A stretch of 64,000 nucleotides of DNA, taken from Planctobacterium marinum (lineage in GTDB: Bacteria; Pseudomonadota; Gammaproteobacteria; Enterobacterales; Alteromonadaceae). The translations under genes were made by a program, and so were the position numbers. Of this stretch, positions 37,389 to 46,849 are shown piece after piece (the stretch's first letter is position 1; each line of letters begins with the position of its first letter). The notes below the pieces were generated by a model. It saw only the letters and a program-made list of their open reading frames with translations. It did not search any database and was not told where the DNA came from. The stretch lies in NCBI RefSeq assembly GCF_036322805.1, contig NZ_AP027272.1, positions 3,720,001 to 3,784,000 on the forward strand, given 5' to 3'.

Positions 37389-38139
37389 CAAACAAATTCC
37401 TCAATACCAGCTGCTCTGGATAATTTATTAGTACACCATTGTTCTTGAATACGAACATGCTTGACGCACTACAGGCATGTGCTCCTGCAGCAACCGCTGT
37501 AACCATATCTTGCAGGGATGCAGCACCGCCGTTAATCACAACAGGCAAGTCTGGAAATTCGGTAACCAAACGCTTTAGCAACTCCAGTTCATACCCCATG
37601 TAAGAACCATTGCGATTAACGTTGGTTAACAACACCTCACCCGGCGTAGCCAGTGCCAAAAGGTAGCGTATCCAGGTCATAGGATCTGCTACAGGCACTC
37701 TAGCTTTAGTGTGAGAATACACTTTGTTCTTGCCCAACCAGTTGCGTTTCACATCGATGTTCAAAACCACACTTTGTGAGCCATACTTTTGTGTCAACTC
37801 AGCAAATAATTCAGGTTGACTAAAAAGCACAGAATTAAGAATGACTTTTTCTATCCCCATTTTGAACAGAGCATCTGCGGCTTCAAGACTATTGACACCA
37901 CCACCATAGGAAACAGGAAAAAAACAACGAGAGCGCAGTTTGTCCATTAATTTGAAGTCTGGTCCTCGACTATTTTTACTAGCGCCTCCGTCGACTACAA
38001 CCAGTTCATCCACTTCCAAATCATTGAGCAAAGTCGCTGTATTAATGGGGTCACCGATATATTTTGATTTACCAAACCCTGTAGTTTGATAAACACCACC
38101 ACCCATAATATGGAGCATTACAATGATACGAGGACGCAT
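37381..38139 (-). CDS. HisF-like cyclase subunit for sugar amidination
   Basis: This 252-residue protein resembles HisF but is of the glycan (WbpH/HisF2) kind: it starts MRPRIIVMLHIMGGGVYQTT rather than the histidine-pathway CLDV, with GDPINTATLLNDLEVDEL, VSYGGGVNSLEAADALF and VVINGGAASLQDMVTAV following the barrel strands. With the HisH-like glutaminase it would deliver ammonia to the PP-loop amidotransferase. It begins 3 bases after hisH-like gene's stop and overlaps the amidotransferase by 8 bases. No other histidine genes are nearby, which supports the sugar role. Confidence 0.9.
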   Translation of the reverse strand: MRPRIIVMLHIMGGGVYQTTGFGKSKYIGDPINTATLLNDLEVDELVVVDGGASKNSRGPDFKLMDKLRSRCFFPVSYGGGVNSLEAADALFKMGIEKVILNSVLFSQPELFAELTQKYGSQSVVLNIDVKRNWLGKNKVYSHTKARVPVADPMTWIRYLLALATPGEVLLTNVNRNGSYMGYELELLKRLVTEFPDLPVVINGGAASLQDMVTAVAAGAHACSASSMFVFKNNGVLINYPEQLVLRNLFDE

Positions 38140-38141
38140 GC

Positions 38142-38747
38142 TTACAGCGCCTCAAAATTTTGGAACAAATGCATACCATATTTGTGGCTTTTTTCAGGAT
38201 GGAACTGCACTCCGAAATAATTATCCCGCTGGGCAATGGCTGAAAATAACGCACCATAGCGAGTGACACCACCGGAGAATTTATCATCGTGTGGGATATA
38301 GTAAGAATGCAAAAAATAGAATCGGGCATACTCTTCGTCCATATTGTGCAATAACGCCGAGTTGTGTCCCGGTTCAATGTGATTCCAGCCCATATGGGGG
38401 ACACGAGCAACCTGCTGAGCATCAAACCTGGTAACCGTAAGCGGTAACCAGCCAAATCCGGGTAGTTTACCTTCTTCACTGGACTGACAGAGGAGTTGTG
38501 CTCCGACACAAATCCCCATGTAATACTTGCCCTTCACTTGTACTTGTTCATTTATGGCTTCATCCATACCTGATGTTCGTAAACTAGACATCACACTGTC
38601 AAACGCACCGACACCGGGTAAAATAATCTTGTCACAATTGTCTAATTCTTCCGGTTGAGTAACTAACTGGAAGTCTATATCCAGAAAATTGAGCATATTC
38701 GCAATAGAACCAATATTACTAATGTTGGAATCAACTAAAGCGATCAC
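38142..38747 (-). CDS. HisH-like glutaminase subunit for sugar amidination
   Basis: A class I glutamine amidotransferase of 201 residues, the ammonia donor for the HisF/WbpG-type pair. The nucleophile C80 is in MGICVGAQLL, and the His-x-Glu pair in GVQFHPEKS completes the triad; IILPGVGAFDSVMSSL is the conserved anion-hole region. Start is GTG at 38747 with GTGA overlap to the upstream aminotransferase stop. Together with its neighbours it predicts an amidino-bearing sugar. Confidence 0.93.
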   Translation of the reverse strand: MIALVDSNISNIGSIANMLNFLDIDFQLVTQPEELDNCDKIILPGVGAFDSVMSSLRTSGMDEAINEQVQVKGKYYMGICVGAQLLCQSSEEGKLPGFGWLPLTVTRFDAQQVARVPHMGWNHIEPGHNSALLHNMDEEYARFYFLHSYYIPHDDKFSGGVTRYGALFSAIAQRDNYFGVQFHPEKSHKYGMHLFQNFEAL

Positions 38748-39883
38748 CTTTTAACTTCTCGCTCTGTTTGATGGGTTTGCAGTGTCGCAGCTTGTTCGCA
38801 GGCGACACCAAGATGGTAAATAATTTTATCCAGATCACTTTGCGTTAAATACTGATGGCATGGAAGACTGAGTATCTTGCCAGATACATGTTTAGCTTTG
38901 GGTGTAACCCCGCGATATTGCTGAAATGGTTCATAATCATTAATCGTTTTAGGGTAATGGATCCCCGTTTCAATACCAGCTTGATAAAGACTTTGTTTCA
39001 CCCAGTCTCGCTCTTCAACACGAACGACATACTGGTGATAGACAGGCTCGGCCCACTCTGAAAGCTTAAACAATTGCAGATGTGGGTTATCTTGCAAGCT
39101 GGCGTGCAAAATAGTCGCTTTTTCGCGGCGTAATTCATTCCAGGCAGGTAGGTATTTGAGCTTTACACAGAGTACAGCAGCCTGTAATGAATCCATTCGG
39201 CTATTTCGACCGCATATTTTATGGCCAAATTTATCTAGTCTTCCGTGATTCGCAATCATACGACAACGTCTTATCAACACCTCATTATCACTACAGATCG
39301 CACCAGCATCACCCATTGCCCCTAGGTTTTTACCCGGAAAAAAACTAAATGTGGAAACGTCTCCCCAACTACCAATAGTTTTGCCTTGCCATCTGGCTCC
39401 GTGGGCCTGAGCACAATCCTCTATTAGATACAGCTGGTGCTGTTGGCAAAACTGCTTAATACGCTGCATGTCTGCCGGAATACCGAATAAATGTACCGCA
39501 ATAACGGCAGCTGTTTTATCACTTAGTAAGGACTCCAACTGTTCACAATCTAAACCGTAATGCTCTTCATTGATGTCAATAAATACTGGAATATGACCAT
39601 TGTTCACGACAGCTTCTGCTGACGCGACAAAGCTGTTGGCAGGAACAATAATTTCTGCCCCCGGAGGCAACTGTAATGCCGCTATGGCAATTTCAAGTGC
39701 ATCAGTGCCATTACCGCAGGCGAGGGAATACTTACTGCTACAATAACTGGCAAAGGCTTGTTCGAATATACTTACCTCTGGTCCGTTGATAAATGCCCCT
39801 GCACTGATAACTGACTGAATGGCGTCATCAAGCTCCTGCTTTAGTTCAGCATGCTGCTGGTGTAAATCAGCCAGTTTAATCAT
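38744..39883 (-). CDS. DegT/DnrJ/EryC1 aminotransferase, WbpE-like
   Basis: A PLP-dependent 3-keto sugar aminotransferase of the WbpE/WlbC type, expected to aminate the product of the neighbouring Gfo/Idh/MocA dehydrogenase. The 379-residue protein shows CGNGTDALEIAIAALQL, IEDCAQAHGA, and the Schiff-base lysine K186 in FSFFPGKNLGAMGDAGAI. The start is ATG 39883 with GGAG upstream, overlapping the dehydrogenase stop by 8 bases. In the WbpA-B-E-D pathway this step makes the 3-amino sugar. Confidence 0.9.
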   Translation of the reverse strand: MIKLADLHQQHAELKQELDDAIQSVISAGAFINGPEVSIFEQAFASYCSSKYSLACGNGTDALEIAIAALQLPPGAEIIVPANSFVASAEAVVNNGHIPVFIDINEEHYGLDCEQLESLLSDKTAAVIAVHLFGIPADMQRIKQFCQQHQLYLIEDCAQAHGARWQGKTIGSWGDVSTFSFFPGKNLGAMGDAGAICSDNEVLIRRCRMIANHGRLDKFGHKICGRNSRMDSLQAAVLCVKLKYLPAWNELRREKATILHASLQDNPHLQLFKLSEWAEPVYHQYVVRVEERDWVKQSLYQAGIETGIHYPKTINDYEPFQQYRGVTPKAKHVSGKILSLPCHQYLTQSDLDKIIYHLGVACEQAATLQTHQTEREVKR

Positions 39884-40979
39884 CAATTACTCCTAAGCGA
39901 CATTTCTTGGGAGTGAACCGCAGGAACACTTCTTTGCCAGTTTCGATAGACTCATACAGAGCAGAAATCAGCTCCAGGCTCTTTCGGCCTTCAAGGCCAT
40001 CCACCAAGGCAGGCTTTCCTTGTAATATCGAGTCCCTGACGTTTTCATAAAACGCTTTGTGTCCAAAGCCATACACATTGGGTGGATTTTCAGAATATTG
40101 CTCTATCTCTTCATCTACAGGTTGTTTATCTGCAAATTGCCACGTCTTCATTTCATTTACCGCGAAACCAGATATCTCTACGGTTCCCGTGGCTCCTAGA
40201 ATTGAAATTGAACCTTCAAGATCTTTGGGTCTTGTGGCCGTAGTCGCTTCAATAACACCCAATGCGCCATTGCTAAACTTTAGAGTAGCAACTGCTGTAT
40301 CTTCAGTTTCAATGTCCACCATCGCTGTAGAACTTCGGGCGTGAACACTCTCCACCTCCCCCATCATCCACTCCAATAAATCCACATGATGGCTAGCTTG
40401 ATTTGTCAACACTCCACCATCATATGCCCAAGTTCCTCGCCATTCATCCTGGTCATAATAAGCCTGATCACGACACCAACGCACTCTTATAGTTCCCAAC
40501 ACCAGCTTCCCAAAACGGCCAGCTTCAAGTGCTTCTCTGAGTTTTACCACAGGTAAATTGAAGCGATTTTGTTTAACTACAAACAATCGACAATTATTCT
40601 TGGCGCAGGCCACCAGCATGCTGTCGGCATCTTTTAGTCTGAGAGCCATAGGCTTCTCTACAATAATATCTTTGCCATAGTCAGCCAACTCAATAGTATG
40701 TGAAGCATGCAGACCACTTGGAGTTAATATTGTTACCAAGTCGGGATTCCTGTGCTGCATTAGTTCATGCATATCTGTAAATGCAGGCACATGATATTTT
40801 TCTGCAGCCTGTTGAGCTTTTTCGGGCTCGATGTCGCACACTGAATCCAAAACCATGCCATCTATCTCATTAGAGGACAGAATTTCAGCGTGCTTTTTCA
40901 GGATCCGACCACAGCCTATCAGGGCGACTCTTAAACTATTACTCTTCGATTTAGATACAGGCAGGTTTGGGTTCGACAA
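39876..40979 (-). CDS. Gfo/Idh/MocA-family sugar dehydrogenase, WbpB/WlbA-like
   Basis: An NAD(P)-dependent dehydrogenase likely oxidising C3 of a UDP-amino uronate. The 367-residue protein has the Rossmann ALIGCGRILKKHAEIL motif (about 19-34), the family VEKPMALRLKDADSM stretch with the catalytic EKP, and WAYDGGVLTNQASHHVDLLEWM with the His-x2-Asp type catalytic pair. The start is TTG 40979 (GGAG six bases upstream); no ATG is available before the Rossmann motif. It is followed without gap by the WbpE-like gene. Confidence 0.88.
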   Translation of the reverse strand: MSNPNLPVSKSKSNSLRVALIGCGRILKKHAEILSSNEIDGMVLDSVCDIEPEKAQQAAEKYHVPAFTDMHELMQHRNPDLVTILTPSGLHASHTIELADYGKDIIVEKPMALRLKDADSMLVACAKNNCRLFVVKQNRFNLPVVKLREALEAGRFGKLVLGTIRVRWCRDQAYYDQDEWRGTWAYDGGVLTNQASHHVDLLEWMMGEVESVHARSSTAMVDIETEDTAVATLKFSNGALGVIEATTATRPKDLEGSISILGATGTVEISGFAVNEMKTWQFADKQPVDEEIEQYSENPPNVYGFGHKAFYENVRDSILQGKPALVDGLEGRKSLELISALYESIETGKEVFLRFTPKKCRLGVIDD

Positions 40980-41092
40980 AGCTGACTCCGGAATTATTGT
41001 TATTCTTATAGATCGGCACAGTTGGCCAGAATTTTAATGGTTTATTGTATTAAGGCTTTGAATCTGAAGCAGCTAACACATTATTGACGTCC

Positions 41093-41686
41093 TCAATCGA
41101 TCAATGGCTGTGCGTTGAGCTTGTCGCCCCTTAGATAATACCTTTCATTGGACTCTTTGCAATCTGCAACTCCTTCCCCTGTAACGGGCAAAGGCAACCG
41201 GTGACCCGCTTTACTCACCCAACCAACTTGCCTGGCTGGAATGCCCAACATCAATGCATAATCGGTGACATCCGTTGCTACAGTGGCCCCAGCTCCAACT
41301 AAACAATAAGCACCCAAGGTTACGCCACACACTATAGTACTATTAGCTCCCAGCGATGCTCCCTGCCTTACCAGGGTCGTTTGAAACTCATCTTTGCGTT
41401 CTATAAACGCCCTGGGATTGACCACATTGGTAAACACCACGGAGGGGCCACAAAAAACGTCATCTTCGATGACGACTCTGGCATAAACTGACACATTATT
41501 TTGGATTTTGACCCTGTCACCTATTTGCGCGAGGTTATCAATGTATACATTTTGCCCCAACTGACAGTCTTGACCAATAATAGCCCGAGCGCAAACATGA
41601 CTAAAATGCCAAATTTTAGAGCGTTTTCCAATTTCAGCTCCCTCATCAATAATAGCTGTTTCATGACTAAACCACTTATCTGTCAT
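41093..41686 (-). CDS. Hexapeptide-repeat acyltransferase, WbpD/WlbB-like
   Basis: The 197-residue protein is dominated by a left-handed beta helix of hexapeptide repeats (ARAIIGQDCQLGQNVYIDNL, VKIQNNVSVYARVVIEDDVF, GASLGANSTIVCGVTLGAYC), as in the N-acetyltransferases acting on 3-amino UDP-sugars. It overlaps the nucleotidyltransferase gene by 11 bases. In context it would acetylate the 3-amino sugar before amidination. Confidence 0.88.
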   Translation of the reverse strand: MTDKWFSHETAIIDEGAEIGKRSKIWHFSHVCARAIIGQDCQLGQNVYIDNLAQIGDRVKIQNNVSVYARVVIEDDVFCGPSVVFTNVVNPRAFIERKDEFQTTLVRQGASLGANSTIVCGVTLGAYCLVGAGATVATDVTDYALMLGIPARQVGWVSKAGHRLPLPVTGEGVADCKESNERYYLRGDKLNAQPLID

Positions 41687-42416
41687 GAGTTAATTCCCCT
41701 GTATAGACTCCGTGATCTATGGCCAATTCATTTGCCCGCATTAACGTTTCCGGAGTACCTATATCAATATGAATATTTCGATTCAGAAATACGTTTGCTT
41801 TACCAATACATCTGGGAATAAAGTCTTTACACAAATCAATTTTTGATTCAGGCATAGCGATAACCTTATTTACTGCTCTGCTGTCCATCAAAAAAACAGC
41901 TCCGTTAGCCAAATTGTTCTGCCAGGGAATTTGCGGTTTTTCAACATAATCTTTTAGAATATCACCGTCGGTCACTTTTACCATCCCACAGGACTTTGGC
42001 GTTTGAGTTTCGAACAACATCATTGTCAATTCACAAAAATGTGGTCGATTGCGAAACTGAACTAAGAATGCTTGCCAATCCGTAATACAATAATTATCGG
42101 CATGAGCAATGAAAAACTCATTACCCTCAAAGAAAGCTGCGTTGTTGCGCAATGTCCCCATCGTACCTTGCAAACACTCCTCGTGTACCAGTTTCACCTT
42201 GGATTTATAGCAAGACTGAGATATGAACATTTCAACCTGTTGTGCAAAATAATGTGTATTGATCCACACTTCATCTACATCAAGTTGTTCGAAAAGACAA
42301 TCCAGCCAGATGCCTAACAATGGCTTACCACCAATAGGCACAAGGCATTTAGGCATCGTATTTGTCAATGGCCTCAGACGGGTGCCTAAGCCACCAGCCA
42401 ATAGAAATGCTTTCAA
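41676..42416 (-). CDS. Sugar-1-phosphate nucleotidyltransferase
   Basis: A 246-residue NTP-transfer family enzyme starting MKAFLLAGGLGTRLRPLTN with the LxxGxGTRLxPLT signature and PKCLVPIGGKPLL. It lacks C-terminal CBS or hexapeptide domains. The start is TTG 42416 with CGGAG five bases before, 1 base after the HldE-like gene's stop. It sits beside the HldE-like fusion and may finish a GDP- or CDP-heptose-type pathway (HddC-like), but the sugar substrate is not determinable. Confidence 0.85.
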   Translation of the reverse strand: MKAFLLAGGLGTRLRPLTNTMPKCLVPIGGKPLLGIWLDCLFEQLDVDEVWINTHYFAQQVEMFISQSCYKSKVKLVHEECLQGTMGTLRNNAAFFEGNEFFIAHADNYCITDWQAFLVQFRNRPHFCELTMMLFETQTPKSCGMVKVTDGDILKDYVEKPQIPWQNNLANGAVFLMDSRAVNKVIAMPESKIDLCKDFIPRCIGKANVFLNRNIHIDIGTPETLMRANELAIDHGVYTGELTHDR

Positions 42417-42417
42417 A

Positions 42418-43878
42418 CTAACTCCGGGGTTGCATTTTATGCAGGTAGCGACGCAGCTCCTGAGCGTTAATAGGCTCATTACCCACAGTGCTGATATGTA
42501 TAGCGCTGGCAATCATTCCCATCAAAGCTGCGTGCCAAACATCACACTCAGCAATCATCAGCAGGGAGGTGGTTACTAACAGCAAGTCGCCCGCCCCCGA
42601 AACATCAACAGGATTCTTATTCAGAGCAGGCAAAGAATCCAATTGCGGTCTTTGATTGCTGTTCTTATTCGCTACCATCGCACCGGCTTCAGCCAATGTC
42701 ATCACAACATTACCAGGTTGTAGTCGATTAATGAGAACTTCTACTACCTGAGCCAATCCCACGCTGCTATCCAGAACATTAGTTGCCTGTCTGGCTTCCA
42801 GTTCAGTAGGTGTCACCAGACGCATTCTTCGAAACTTGTTTAAGTCGCCTTTTTGAGAGGAAGTCTGGCTATCTGCCACCATAGGTACGTCATGTTGCTC
42901 TGCCAGAGAAGCAATCTTCTGGACGGTGTCTTCAGACAACAACCCATAGCTGAAATCAGAAAACATAATCAAGTCATATTCATGTATTTGGCTTTCTATG
43001 GCCTGCAATAATGCATTTTGTGCCCGGGTATTTAATGGATGACTGCGAAACTCATTAACTCTCAGCAACGTCTTATTGCCACTTCGGTAGCGTTTTTTAA
43101 CAGTAGTGGGGCGGGTTTCATCGTTCACCAAATTACAATGTACGCCCTTGTCATTAAGCTCTTTAATTAACCAGTCGGCCTTCTTATCTTTCCCGCAAAC
43201 GGAATAAAAATCTACCTTGGCTCCAAAAGAACGAGTGTGGCACGCTACAATAGCAGCGCCGCCAATAAAACATTTTTTCTCGACTGGCGACACAACGATA
43301 GTAGGATCTTCGCGAGATAGACCTACTGGATCACAATCGACGTACTCATCCAGAATGATATCGCCAATGACGGCGACCTTTAAGTTGCTCAGTTGGTCGA
43401 GTGCTGAAGCAATGAATGATGGTTGAATATTGTGACGCTTGATATAGCTGAAGTAGCTTGATGGCAAATCGAAATCGGCCTGAAGACTTCCACTGGTTAA
43501 AATGCTGGTTGAATTGAAGGTACTTTCACCTGAACTAAATACCAGCTCTCCGCCCCACGCCTGAATAATCGACTGCTCTATGTTGTGACCGGATTTAAAT
43601 TCATTGCCCTTCAGCACAATATCCGGCCTGAGCGTCAGCAATGTATGTTCCAGGTCATTCAACATTACAACATCATCTATAAAGCTAATCGCTTTTAATG
43701 ATTCTAAACGTTCTGCGTCAGCCAAGATGTTTGCATCAAGGTTCTCCTTTTTCAACAAACCAATGACGAGTCTGCCACCCAATTCGCTGGCAAAGCGAAA
43801 CATTCGAATGTGACCGGGGTGCAAGACGTTAAAGATCCCAGATATAAAGACCAGTTTATTGTGCGTTTTTCTAGTCAT
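42418..43878 (-). CDS. HldE-like bifunctional enzyme with cytidylyltransferase domain first and PfkB kinase second
   Basis: The 486-residue protein combines a nucleotidyltransferase domain (about 1-135; ISGIFNVLHPGHIRMFRFA with HPGH at 20-23) and a ribokinase/PfkB-type kinase domain (about 165-475; AVIGDIILDEYVDCDPVGLS and DVSGAGDLLLV). E. coli HldE, by contrast, has kinase first and nucleotidyltransferase second, so the order here is reversed. It would phosphorylate and then nucleotidylate a sugar, most likely a heptose. ATG 43878 has AGGAAG upstream. Confidence 0.85.
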   Translation of the reverse strand: MTRKTHNKLVFISGIFNVLHPGHIRMFRFASELGGRLVIGLLKKENLDANILADAERLESLKAISFIDDVVMLNDLEHTLLTLRPDIVLKGNEFKSGHNIEQSIIQAWGGELVFSSGESTFNSTSILTSGSLQADFDLPSSYFSYIKRHNIQPSFIASALDQLSNLKVAVIGDIILDEYVDCDPVGLSREDPTIVVSPVEKKCFIGGAAIVACHTRSFGAKVDFYSVCGKDKKADWLIKELNDKGVHCNLVNDETRPTTVKKRYRSGNKTLLRVNEFRSHPLNTRAQNALLQAIESQIHEYDLIMFSDFSYGLLSEDTVQKIASLAEQHDVPMVADSQTSSQKGDLNKFRRMRLVTPTELEARQATNVLDSSVGLAQVVEVLINRLQPGNVVMTLAEAGAMVANKNSNQRPQLDSLPALNKNPVDVSGAGDLLLVTTSLLMIAECDVWHAALMGMIASAIHISTVGNEPINAQELRRYLHKMQPRS

Positions 43879-43911
43879 CGACTTCCTGATGAGGTGTTCG
43901 TATGGTTAGGT

Positions 43912-44772
43912 TTAATTCAGACGGCTCGCTGCTAAAAATTGCCCCAACACGGATTCAATATCTGGACTGAAAAAGCCCAAACTGTTTTCCAATGTATCGA
44001 CATGCAAAGCGCTATATTTAGGTGTATTAATCCCGGTCTTGCTCGCTTCCACCAAGGATACATCAAGATCGAGCATGCTACTCAACATGACAAGGGTTTG
44101 ATAGTAGCTAATGTCTCGTTGTCCCGATAATTGATGAATCCCCCCACTAAAATCAAAGAGGAGTCTGGTGATATACTGGCACACCTGCTCAATGTAGATT
44201 GGTGCCATCACCATATTAGTAAATGCAGTGACCTTTTCTCCGGACAACATTTTTTTGAGACTAGCTCTCAGAAATGGTTGTTCTGGCATCAGCACTTTGG
44301 TGAGCCGCAAAATGGCAACTCGATAAAACTGAGACTCGAAGCATTTTTCCAATGCAACTTTGGAAGCACCATATTCTGAAATGGGCTGCGTAATATCGTT
44401 ACGTCGTGGCATCAATTTATCGCCACAAAACACCTGATTGGTTGAAAACAGTATCCAGTTTTTGGCAGGGATGATGTGATAAAGCTCCTCAACGGCCTTG
44501 GCATTAATATATCTGGCTAATTGTGGGTCTCGCTCACATGCTGCAATATTACTCATTGCAGCTAATACAACAACGGTGTCAAAATGCGACGCCTCAAAGA
44601 GATGAGCGGGACAATTGCTCGGTGAATTGAGATCCAGGTAATAATCATCCTGATCAGACCTTCCTGCGGTGCAGAGTTTAATGTTTGCGGTTAACTGCCA
44701 ATGATTTTTGAGATGCTTGCCAATGGCCCCTGAGGCACCAATCAGCAGCACACGTTTGCTAGAAATATCCAT
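43912..44772 (-). CDS. SDR-family NAD(P)-dependent sugar reductase (RmlD-like)
   Basis: The 286-residue protein has the Rossmann RVLLIGASGAIGKHLKNH motif near its start, FSTNQVFCGD, and the catalytic Y-x3-K of EYGASK (about 132-137). It resembles RmlD-like dTDP-4-keto-sugar reductases but the substrate cannot be assigned. It lies between a PhyH-type oxygenase and the HldE-like gene with small gaps. Confidence 0.82.
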   Translation of the reverse strand: MDISSKRVLLIGASGAIGKHLKNHWQLTANIKLCTAGRSDQDDYYLDLNSPSNCPAHLFEASHFDTVVVLAAMSNIAACERDPQLARYINAKAVEELYHIIPAKNWILFSTNQVFCGDKLMPRRNDITQPISEYGASKVALEKCFESQFYRVAILRLTKVLMPEQPFLRASLKKMLSGEKVTAFTNMVMAPIYIEQVCQYITRLLFDFSGGIHQLSGQRDISYYQTLVMLSSMLDLDVSLVEASKTGINTPKYSALHVDTLENSLGFFSPDIESVLGQFLAASRLN

Positions 44773-44821
44773 TTAAAAACTTGGTTAATCGGCATGTCGC
44801 AAGACAAAGCGCTTTTACGAG

Positions 44822-45619
44822 TTATTGCTTAAGTCCAAGTGTGACGAATTCTTGAATTGGTGTCAAAATAGTAAACTCAAGGCTGACTCGAGTTTCATCG
44901 CTACTATTTATCATCCCCCCGTGCAATAGTTTGTCGTGGAAGATGATGCAATCGCCTGGCTGTGTCTCAACACTGACCAGGTTGAGACTTTGTAAATCTT
45001 CATCCAATACTGGTTTCTGCATACCATTTCGCCATTCTCCATGATACTTCCAATCATCTGAGTGCTGTGAGTGAGGGACAACTTGCAATCCACTGCTGCC
45101 CAGTACGGTACACACAGACATCCACAATTTAACTCTGGTGTATCCTGTTGGCATATCACCGTGTCCCAAATCCCAAAACCATTTATCAGCGTGTACCGAA
45201 CCAATATCGGTATTCCCCGGGCGCACCAGACGCCAATATATACCCGGCCACCCCATATTCTCCTCATCTGCCAGAAGGTAATCCCCAAACAATCGATTTA
45301 ATTGCGTACCAATGGCCCCGGAGAGCATTGATTTTACTGCTGATGGCCCCAGTAGCCGGGCATTTTTACTCCAGGTGCTGGCGTGATCGAAATCTTCAGG
45401 TTGATAAATCTTGTGATATTGGTTGATAGGCTCGGCGTGGAATTGCTTCACTTTGTGGGGACAAACCATTTGTAAAACATGCAAGTATTGCTCTGTTATC
45501 AGTGTCAGGATATGTTGATAATCCGGCATCGAAATATTCGCAACCAAATAGCCATTGTCAGTATTTAGCTCTCTCAACAATGCTTCGCGATTCAGCTCAG
45601 ATAAACTGATTGCCTTCAT
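44822..45619 (-). CDS. PhyH-type 2OG-Fe(II) oxygenase
   Basis: A 265-residue phytanoyl-CoA dioxygenase-like protein. The iron triad reads H143-x-D145 (VHADKWFW) and H233 (LLHGGMIN), with R244 (ETRVSLEF) as the 2-oxoglutarate anchor. It overlaps the upstream glycosyltransferase by ATGA. It is distinct from the TRWSI paralogue pair and may oxidise a sugar or acyl substituent in the glycan. Confidence 0.85.
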   Translation of the reverse strand: MKAISLSELNREALLRELNTDNGYLVANISMPDYQHILTLITEQYLHVLQMVCPHKVKQFHAEPINQYHKIYQPEDFDHASTWSKNARLLGPSAVKSMLSGAIGTQLNRLFGDYLLADEENMGWPGIYWRLVRPGNTDIGSVHADKWFWDLGHGDMPTGYTRVKLWMSVCTVLGSSGLQVVPHSQHSDDWKYHGEWRNGMQKPVLDEDLQSLNLVSVETQPGDCIIFHDKLLHGGMINSSDETRVSLEFTILTPIQEFVTLGLKQ

Positions 45620-46848
45620 TTTTGTAGTACCCTGTTAAAGTGCTCGATAACTTGCTCTGCTCTGCTGCGAAAGCTGTGATGCGTTTTAGTTTTAAGATAA
45701 CCAGCAGCTCCGATTTCCTTCGCTTTAGCTGGATTTTGTAATAGCCATTGAGCCTTATCAACAGCTTCTCCGATAGAACGGTAAGTCACAACTTCAGTAT
45801 CCGGTTCAAACAAATGCTGAATATTGCGCCCGTGCTCCACCATCATACAGGCTCCATTACCTGTTGCTTCGAACATACGCATGTTACCGACATCTCCGTA
45901 GGCATGCTCTGTGTGAATATTGAATGTAACCAGGGAGTCGGCTAATCCATCCAGGTATGCTTTGCCAAATAGTCCCGCTCGAACCGCTTGATGATTGAAA
46001 AACGCAAGAGGAGGTACAACCGGGTTTTTCTTATCGGCAATTTCTTTACAAATAGACAGCACTTTTGCGCTATCAGAGCTATTCCTCAGTTCTTTCAGGT
46101 AATCCGACCAAACAGCACGCTGATTATCTGTGTAGATTTTTGAGGACTCTTTACCGTACACCTTCAAATCCGCATTGTAAGTTAACCCCAATAGATACTC
46201 ATATCGGGTTCTGTGATGCATGGTGCCGCAATTTCCAGTGGAACCAAAAAAACTAAAAGGAATGTTTTTATGTGTCTTTTGAGGGCGAGCATCATAACAG
46301 TAATAAAACAACTCTTTTTCGACGGTACCACTGTATTTTTCTTGCATAAAGGAAGGCACACAACATAAAAAGCTGTCGATTCCATAGGCCTGCATTTTGT
46401 TACGCAAAGGAAAGCCCATAGTACAGGTAATCCAGCGGATGCTTGGAACCCGCTCTTTGATATACTGCCAAAATCCACCTTCATACAAGCGAGCATTGTG
46501 AACAAACAGTACATCCGGCTTGAAGCGTCTTAACTGCTCTACAAGGATAGACATTATGACTTGCATTTTATCCTCAGTGAGAAAGTCATAGTCCAGACTT
46601 AAACCTTGTTCTTTCGCCCACTGTAATTGCAATGACTCGAGATCCCAAACAATATCAATAGCCTCAACCCCCATGCCCCTAAAATGATCTTCATAGCCAA
46701 AATACTGATGAAACTCTTGCTCTTTAATAACGTCTCGTTGTTCGCTATAGGGCGCAGATTTCAGCTCTGGGTTGTTGGCGTAAATCGAGCGAATGAATTC
46801 AGGGTAATGGGCGGCGACAATGCGCGCTATTTTAATATCTCTGTTCAT
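45616..46848 (-). CDS. Glycosyltransferase of the CgeB/family-1 GT-B type
   Basis: The 410-residue protein has a GT-B-like C-terminal half with GKAYLDGLADSLVTFN, GDVGNMRMFEATGNGACM and TEVVTYRSIGEAVDKAQWLL, a pattern typical of the CgeB/spore-coat and glycosyltransferase family 1 C-terminal domain. The N-terminal half (WDLESLQLQWAKEQGLSL, PDVLFVHNARLYEGGFW) fits an acceptor-binding domain. I start at ATG 46848, one base after the preceding stop, not at the 12-residue longer form. Likely transfers one sugar of the island glycan. Confidence 0.8.
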   Translation of the reverse strand: MNRDIKIARIVAAHYPEFIRSIYANNPELKSAPYSEQRDVIKEQEFHQYFGYEDHFRGMGVEAIDIVWDLESLQLQWAKEQGLSLDYDFLTEDKMQVIMSILVEQLRRFKPDVLFVHNARLYEGGFWQYIKERVPSIRWITCTMGFPLRNKMQAYGIDSFLCCVPSFMQEKYSGTVEKELFYYCYDARPQKTHKNIPFSFFGSTGNCGTMHHRTRYEYLLGLTYNADLKVYGKESSKIYTDNQRAVWSDYLKELRNSSDSAKVLSICKEIADKKNPVVPPLAFFNHQAVRAGLFGKAYLDGLADSLVTFNIHTEHAYGDVGNMRMFEATGNGACMMVEHGRNIQHLFEPDTEVVTYRSIGEAVDKAQWLLQNPAKAKEIGAAGYLKTKTHHSFRSRAEQVIEHFNRVLQK

Positions 46849-46849
46849 G

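Noticed and set aside
37381-38747. Histidine biosynthesis (hisH/hisF)
   Set aside because: No other his genes are nearby, the HisF lacks the usual N-terminal catalytic motif, and both flank a PP-loop sugar amidotransferase; a glycan role is better supported.
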